A stretch of 64,000 nucleotides of DNA from Turnera subulata (taxonomy: Eukaryota > Streptophyta > Magnoliopsida > Malpighiales > Passifloraceae). How positions within the stretch are numbered: position 1 is the first letter of the stretch; each line of letters begins with the position of its first letter. This document shows, in pieces, positions 58,604-64,000 of this stretch. The position numbers and the translations under genes were made by a program. Under the pieces are notes generated by a model. It had not been told where the DNA came from, did no database searches, and worked only from the letters and a program-made list of their open reading frames with translations. Location: assembly GCA_028386065.3 (NCBI GenBank), contig JAKUCV010007832.1:3811-67810 (forward strand), written 5' to 3'.

Positions 58604-59990
58604 GCCAGATGGATATACCTTTGCTTTCTATAGGAAGGTATGGGATTTGATGAGTGATGATTTGATTGACTTATTCAGTGAGTTTTTTCAGACAGGTGCT
58701 CATCCCAAAGGTATTAATTGCGCCTTTCTTACACTTATTCCCATGAAACCAGAGGCCCTATCCTTTGATGATTTTCGCCCAATTAGTTTGATTCACGGCA
58801 ATTACAAGATAGTGGCCAAAGTTTTGGTGGGGCGCTTGAAAGAGGTGATGAATTCTATAATCAGTCATTTTCAGTATGCCTTCATTGAAGGGCGTTTCAT
58901 TGTGGATTGTATCTTTATAGTATCTGAAGTGGTTCATCTGATCAAGAAATTGGGAGGGAGAGCAGTTTTATGGATTATCGATTTTAGAAAAGCCTACGAT
59001 TCAGTGTCTTGGGTTTTCCTTCTGGAGGTAATGAAGGTTATGAGATTTTGCAATAAATGGCGGTCTTGGATTTGGAGTTGTGTTAGTAATAGCCGTCTGA
59101 ATGTGCTCGTCAACGGGTCGCCATCCGGGGATTTCAGTATATTCAAAGGACTAAAACAAGGTAATCCATTATCACCCTTCTTATTTAATTTGGTGGCTAA
59201 AGGTTTGACGGTGTTGGTTCAGCAAGCTGTATCGAGTGGAGTGATTCAGGAATTAATGCTTAACCATTCGGTGCCTTGTGTGATGCAATTTGCGGATGAT
59301 ACCTTGTTCCTGGTTTCGGATGACATGGAGTGTCAAAGCTCTATCTGGGTTGTAGATTAATTTTCATAAAAGCTCTGTGGTTGTAGTCAATGTACCTGAC
59401 CATCGACTTACCTCTATTGATGATAGGTTGTTAAGTCGCAAGGAGAAGTTGCCGATTATGTACTTGGGTCTGCTGGTTGGAGCCAATATGCGACGAGCCA
59501 AGTCTTGGGATCCGGTGTTGTCCCGTATTAAATCTTGCCTTGCTTCTTGGAAAGGTAAATATTTATCCTTGGGTGGTAGAGTGACTTTGATTAGAGTTGT
59601 GTTGTGTAATTTGCCAATCTATTACATGTCCATGTACAAAATTCCGGTTGGGGTCGCTAAAAAGATTGTAGGACTCCAAAGAATTTTTCTTTGGAGTGGC
59701 AGTTGGGATAGAAGAAAAATTTGTATGGTGGCTTGGGAAAGAATTGCTAAACCAAGAGAGCTTGGGGGCATGGGAATTGAATTGATATTGGAAAAGAATC
59801 GGTGTATGCTTTTTAAATGGATGTGGCGGTATATCACTTGTGATGTATCCAACGACTTCTTGCCAGCATGGACCAATATATTCACTAAATTTTATCAGGT
59901 GGATTCCAAGATGTCTTGGCCACAGTTTATTGGAAATGGTTGGTTGGCAAGATATAGTGAAAATCAGTGATGCGTGCAAAGAGGTAGGTG
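58604..59990 (+). pseudogene. LINE ORF2 reverse transcriptase core
   Basis: Reverse transcriptase domain for target-primed reverse transcription. Following the split K-A-P-G-P-D-G-Y motif: N-C-A-F-L-T-L-I-P (about 58719), F-R-P-I-S-L-I (about 58773), Q-Y-A-F-I-E-G-R (about 58872), the I-D-F-R-K-A-Y-D-S-V motif (about 58979), G-L-K-Q-G-N-P-L-S-P-F-L-F (about 59148) and catalytic F-A-D-D (59289-59300). A frameshift/stop follows at about 59358. The thumb region continues at 59377-59970 (Y-L-G-L-L-V-G, G-R-V-T-L-I). It is highly recognisable but broken. Confidence 0.95.
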
Positions 59991-60690
59991 GTTTCGCTGG
60001 GTTAATTCGGATGGTATTGGGGGATGGTATAAAGTGGAGTTTTTGGCATGATTGATGGCTTGAGGAGGTGGCTTTAAAAGTCACTTACCTGAGACTTTTT
60101 GCTAATGCCTTGAATCAGGATGTATGTGTTAAGGAGGCTGTTAGCAATGTTAATGGTTGTTGGAAGCTCAATATCCAGTGACGAAGGCCACTATTCTCGT
60201 GGGAAGTTAGGGAGGTTGAATTAACTAATGGCAAACTCGCAACCATTGGCCTATGTGATTCTAAGAATGATGGCTGGTCCTGGTCCGGTAATAATACGGG
60301 GCATTATATGGTCAAGGATGGATATCGTGCCTTATTTCAAGCCTCTTCATCCTTGGACAAAAAACCTATGGTATGGATGGGTTTAGCACCACCAAAGATT
60401 GAATGCTTTGTATGGCTAGCTTTTTGTTTCGGCATTGTGACAAAGTGTGCATTACTATACCAAAATATCATCTTTATTGAGGAATCCTTCTGCTCTTTTT
60501 GCTTGGATGAAATTGAGACCCGGGATCAACGGTTCATCCATTCCCGGGCTTCCTGGTTGTTATGGATGAAATTAAACTGTTGGTGGGGGGTGAGTTGGTG
60601 TGTTTCGAGGCATTTGAATAATTTCTTTATTCAGTGGTTTGAGCTTGCAGGATCCAATTCAGCTATATCCACGTGGATGACTTTATAGTT
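59991..60690 (+). pseudogene. LINE ORF2 C-terminal zinc-binding region (zf-RVT)
   Basis: The plant LINE C-terminal region. The A-P-P-K-I-E-C-F-V-W-L-A stretch (about 60388) and a C-S-F-C-type knuckle (about 60490) match the zf-RVT family. It reaches a stop near 60686. Upstream parts (59990-60300) are in other frames. Confidence 0.85.
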
Positions 60691-61008
60691 TGCAACTATT
60701 TGGAGCATTTAGCTCGGCAGGAACAAGAAAGTGTTTGATCGAGGGTGAGGTTGTTTGACATTATACTGTTGCGATCGGTAAGTTGGATTAAGGTTAAACA
60801 CCCGTATTCCCTTACACTATTAATGACTTGTTGTTGTCATTTGATTGCGTTAAACTCTGGAGTGGACCTAAATGTAGGCTCAATGTAGCTTTGCAGCACT
60901 GATGCTGGTTTCCTCTTGTTTATGTATCTTTTGATGTATCCTTACTTTGTTTTGATTCTGTCATCTCTTCAATGACTTTTCTTAATAAAATCGTTTCCAT
61001 AAAAAAAA
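60691..61008 (+). other. LINE 3' UTR and poly-A end
   Basis: Non-coding tail with an AATAAA-like TTAATAAAAT near 60980 and eight A at 61001-61008. The sequence from 61009 belongs to a Tat-like interior, so the LINE inserted there. Its matching left target duplication is outside the window. Confidence 0.8.
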
Positions 61009-61857
61009 GAGGGTTATAGATGCCATTCCATGGCCTGATTGTCTCATCCCTAGGTATCTCATGTTCTCTCATCGTCTAACTGGTCTGGGAAAAGGTGTCA
61101 TTTTGCGGTTGGGTGTGACTATGGCTCGTGTGTCTCATGCTTCCGGGTTCCCTAGTGGGTTCAAAAGAAAAGGGTTGTGTCTTGCCTCTTGCCTAAATGT
61201 CGGCACATCATGCCTCTGGTTTGGTTCTCTCGAGATGGGGCGTGATGCCCCCTGCATCATCTAGTTGTAGTTAAAAATGTGGGGTCTAGTGTGCCCCTGG
61301 TTTAAAATCATCCCGGACGTCTCAGCCCAAAATCAAGCAAGTTTTTCAACAAAAGTCAAGTAAGTGGGCTCATCGTGTCCCTAGAGGTTCACCAGTCAAG
61401 GTGGGGTAAGATACCCTTGGAAATTAATCAAAATGGGGTACGGTGCCCCTGATCCCGGGTTATCAGAAAATTAAGGTTCCGTAGATCCCATGGGTGATTT
61501 CTCAATTCAAACAAACATCTCTTATTATTCGGGACTCGAAAATACGCATACAGGGGTTTTATCTCAGAGAAAAAGCTGTTCTGGGGCGTGGGGCCTGCGA
61601 AAAATTGAGAAGGGGATCAAGAGGGAGGTGGCGGTCATGCGGAGAAGCCCACCAGAGCCGGGCGGTCATGCAGGGATGACCGCCAGGGCTGGCAGTCTTC
61701 CCGCCATGACCACCAGCTCCGGTGCAGGTTTAAAACCCCTCTTTTCCTCTCTCTTCTTTTATTTCACTCAAAAACAACCCCAAAACACCCAAAACCTCCC
61801 GATTTTCGTACCCCCAAACACTCTAAAATTCTTCTCAAGCTCTCTCATTCCCCATCC
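61009..61857 (-). mobile_element. Tat4 interior (host of the LINE)
   Basis: Matches the Tat2 interior (about 38150-38480), with phrases such as TCTCATCGTCTAACTGGTCT against its counterpart and GGGG...TGCCCC motifs. By analogy Tat4 is on the minus strand. The GGCGGTCAT/ATGACCGCC hairpin is at 61661-61684, before the antisense PMD gene. A pyrimidine/A-rich leader (61735-61855) precedes the ATG at 61858. Confidence 0.65.
61661..61684 (+). promoter_or_regulatory. GGCGGTCAT hairpin upstream of antisense PMD gene
   Basis: 9-bp perfect arms and a 6-nt loop, the same geometry as in the Tat1 LTR at 14791-14814. It lies 174 bp before the ATG at 61858. Confidence 0.6.
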
Positions 61858-63340
61858 ATGGCATCAACATCATCTATTCCCCCAAAATTGCGTGAAGAAT
61901 CCATGAAGAAATATCACCCAAAATCCAATCCAGAGGAGAATATGGATTTGTTGTTGAAATCCCCTAGTAGACATATGTCTACTAATCTCCACAAAGTCTA
62001 AGTAAATGATTTTCAACATCAAAAGCTCATCGAATCCCCATTTTGATTGAAATTCAACTTTATGCCCATATGCCCTTTAAAATCGAATTTGTGTGATGCA
62101 TGTTGTGTTTGATTGTTTAGAAATGCTCTTAAGATGTCTATAATACTTTCCCTTATGCTTATTTCATGGATTAAACACAAGAAATCAAAAATTGATGTTT
62201 TGTCAATTTGGGAGTTTAGGGTTTTTGGAGAATTTTGATGATTTTGGATGATTCAGGCGTTGTTTTGTTGTTACGAATGCATGTAATTGATATTGGGTGG
62301 CTGGGTATTGATGGGCTTGTCCCAATTTTTGCCAATTCTGAACTTTGTCGGGGCGGGTTTTGTGACTTTCTTGTGTTTTGATCCGTAAGTAAAACCTTGT
62401 CATGATGTTGAAAATTGTGATGTTAGTATGTAATACCATCCCATGATGCATGCTTTGATGTTTGTGGTCTTAGTTTGGTTTTGCCGAGGCCGAGTTGACG
62501 TGAGCATTGACTTCTTTTGGTATATCTACACAGGATCCGAATGATCGGCAGCAGAGCCATGTCGGGGCTAATACTCGTCACCTCATCCTTTCACATGTGA
62601 AGAAGAATAAGCCCGTCCAAGAAATCATCATCAGAGTCGGATTGTGGGATTTCTTCTGTACTTTCTAAGGGGGTAGGGTCGACTTGCAGACGGTATCAGC
62701 TTTGGGCGAGAGATGGTGGGACACTACCAACACTTTTCACTTGGCTTGTGGGGAGATGACGATGACCCCTTCAGACTTCTCTCATATCACTGGGCTATTA
62801 GTTTGAGGTTCACCGGTTGTCTTTGATCAATAGCTGGGCGTTGAGCGATTCCAGGAGCTAGTGGGTCTCGCTCCTCGGTGGGCCCACCATTGTGAGGTAT
62901 ATCCCAAGTGGTTACAAGATGCCTTGCTAGACAACCGATATCCTGGGACGGTGGAGCAGCGAGCTTGGGGCTTGATTTTGTTGAGCGTGGGCAGGACTCT
63001 CTTCGTGTCTGGTAGTGGCCGGATTCGATGTGACTTGTTGGCGTCACTTGTCCATCTAGACAAGCCACGGATTGACCGGTCCTCAGAGGACGTTGCAAAT
63101 GCCTACAGAGAGAAGACCAACTTCTCTCGAGTTACTGCCAAGTACTATCACGACTCAGCTTGGATCTCGATGGTGTGTCATCTACCCTTATCTTCTTCAT
63201 CATATTTAGTTATCCGTCTTTCCATTCTAACTAGGCAACTCTCACAGGTGCGGGGCCAGGAGTACCTCGGATTATCTACTCCGGAGTTGCCATCTGACGA
63301 GGAGATGTGGCATGTTATTCTAGCACATCTGTTCCTCTGA
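61858..63340 (+). pseudogene. Antisense plant mobile domain (PMD) gene remnant in Tat4
   Basis: A 47-codon first frame starts MASTSSIPPK at 61858 and stops at 62001. The PMD core is at about 62586-63340: G-L-W-D-F-F, then W-W-D-T-T-N-T-F-H-L and G-E-M-T-M-T-P-S-D-F-x-x-I-T-G-L (about 62725-62802), the PMD signature. A 159-residue open stretch (62861-63340) follows with L-L-S-V-G-R-T-L-F-V and L-A-S-L-V-H-L-D. At least three stops interrupt the core. A GTAAGT...CACAG segment (62385-62533) may be an intron. It is antisense to the inferred Tat4 orientation, as in Tat2. Biological role unknown. Confidence 0.78.
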
Positions 63341-63345
63341 TGATT

Positions 63346-64000
63346 AACGTTTTTTTTGGAAAGAAATTTGAAATAGGGGAGCATTGATTAAGAGGGAGCT
63401 TCATAGATTAAGGAGGGAGCTTATAATCTATTTGGTTGAAATCTTTATACCCTTGTGTTTTTCAAATGTTTGTCATCATACAAAAAGGGGAGAATGTTGG
63501 GTTAAGGTTATTAGCATATGCAATTAGTGCTTAGTTAATAAGCCAATTAGTGATAATCAGTCATTAAGCATAGTTACCTAACGAAAAAATAAATTGGTTT
63601 TGATTATGACAATCTTGGTTAAGTTTCATTATTATATTCTACTCCCCAACAATTAAACAAACATGTGATCTGAATCCTTGATGTTTGGAGTTAGTGGAAT
63701 GGGATAGTGTGAGAGCATGCATTAGAGGTCGCTTTTAACCAACCTTGGTGACCTTAGTTTTTAAAGTCACATGTCAGGACAACTCTCATGTTTATAAAAC
63801 CTAGTATACTACTTACTTGATCTCTGCAAGAGCTGGATAAAAGGTCTCTAACCTTTTCAAAACGGATCTTTCCAACTAAGTCCAACTTCGTATGATCAAG
63901 CCTAGGACTTTGCTAACTTGTTCAAGTCAATCATCTGGAAAAGTTAAATATGAACCTTCTGTTGCCATTCATGCTAGATCCTGATGTAGCTAACTGTGGC
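63346..64000 (+). mobile_element. Sirevirus-like copia 3' end and LTR start
   Basis: Purine-rich phrases (AGAGGGAGCTTCAT, AAGGAGGGAGCTTATAA) and GTTTGTCATCATACAAAAAG followed by GGGGAGAA (polypurine tract about 63482-63494) directly precede TGTTGGGTTAAGG (LTR start at 63495). This layout is typical of Sirevirus/Maximus copia elements. The LTR runs off the window. No coding part is present; the left boundary against the PMD remnant is approximate. Confidence 0.7.

Larger units (their letters stand above)
33177..61008 (+). mobile_element. L1-type LINE split by Tat-like insertions
   Basis: LINE sequence remains at 33177-34037 (ORF1), 43010-44963 (ORF1 end, endonuclease, start of RT) and 58609-61008 (RT, C-terminal region, 3' tail with poly-A). 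The joins are supported by exact 5-bp duplications on the intervening elements and by coding sense: ORF1 reads through the first join and the RT motif K-A-P-G-P-D-G-Y is split by the second. The 5' end lies left of the window beyond Tat1. Plant L1-type LINEs encode a nucleic-acid-binding ORF1 and an EN-RT ORF2. This copy has many frameshifts and stops. Confidence 0.93.

Overview
This is a repeat-rich piece of a flowering-plant (probably eudicot) nuclear genome. The evidence is a plant L1-type LINE, Ty1/copia elements, large non-coding Tat-like (Ogre/Retand-like) LTR elements with a tRNA-Arg-type primer site, and plant mobile domain (PMD) reading frames. I see no intact single-copy host gene, no rRNA or tRNA gene and no CRISPR array. 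Nearly every base can be assigned to a retrotransposon, and all coding regions are broken.

The layout is a nest. The deepest visible layer is a minus-strand Tat-like element (Tat4, visible at 61009-63345) that carries an antisense PMD gene. An L1-type LINE (plus strand) ends in poly-A at 61001-61008 against Tat4. Its remaining pieces are 33177-34037, 43010-44963 and 58609-61008, and its 5' part lies left of the window. The LINE was split by three Tat-like insertions. Tat1 (plus) runs from off-window to 33176. A minus-strand solo LTR occupies 34038-43009 (target duplication GGTGG). Tat3 (minus) occupies 44964-58603 (GCCAG). The solo LTR was itself entered by Tat2 (35469-42880, GTTAC), and a copia solo LTR (41234-42742, AAATG) sits in Tat2's right LTR. 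Tat1 contains a full-length copia element (2916-11275, AGCCG), a non-autonomous gypsy-like element with about 3-kb LTRs (15729-23112, GAAAA), a rearranged copia complex (23292-29691) and a solo LTR of the gypsy-like family (29799-32882, GTTTT). Tat3 contains a deleted copia copy (45428-49490, ATAAT).

The Tat-like elements have no visible gag-pol and look non-autonomous. Just inside their 3' LTR each carries a hairpin-forming tandem array. In Tat1 the unit is a GGGCA/TGCCC hairpin; in Tat2 and Tat3 it is a set of hairpins with one constant 9-nt loop and several different but complementary stems. A third array type, paired 12-bp palindromes AACATCGATGTT whose members lie 19-21 bp apart, occurs at the left window edge and in the leaders of two copia copies.

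The right edge (from about 63346) is the 3' end of a Sirevirus-like copia element with polypurine tract and LTR start. The strongest leads are the covarying hairpin arrays, the helically phased palindrome pairs, two copia copies sharing the same disabling lesions, and antisense PMD genes next to LTR-like promoter hairpins. Boundaries rest on terminal TG/CA, primer sites, polypurine tracts and exact 5-bp target duplications read by eye; family names are inferred from motifs, not from a database.
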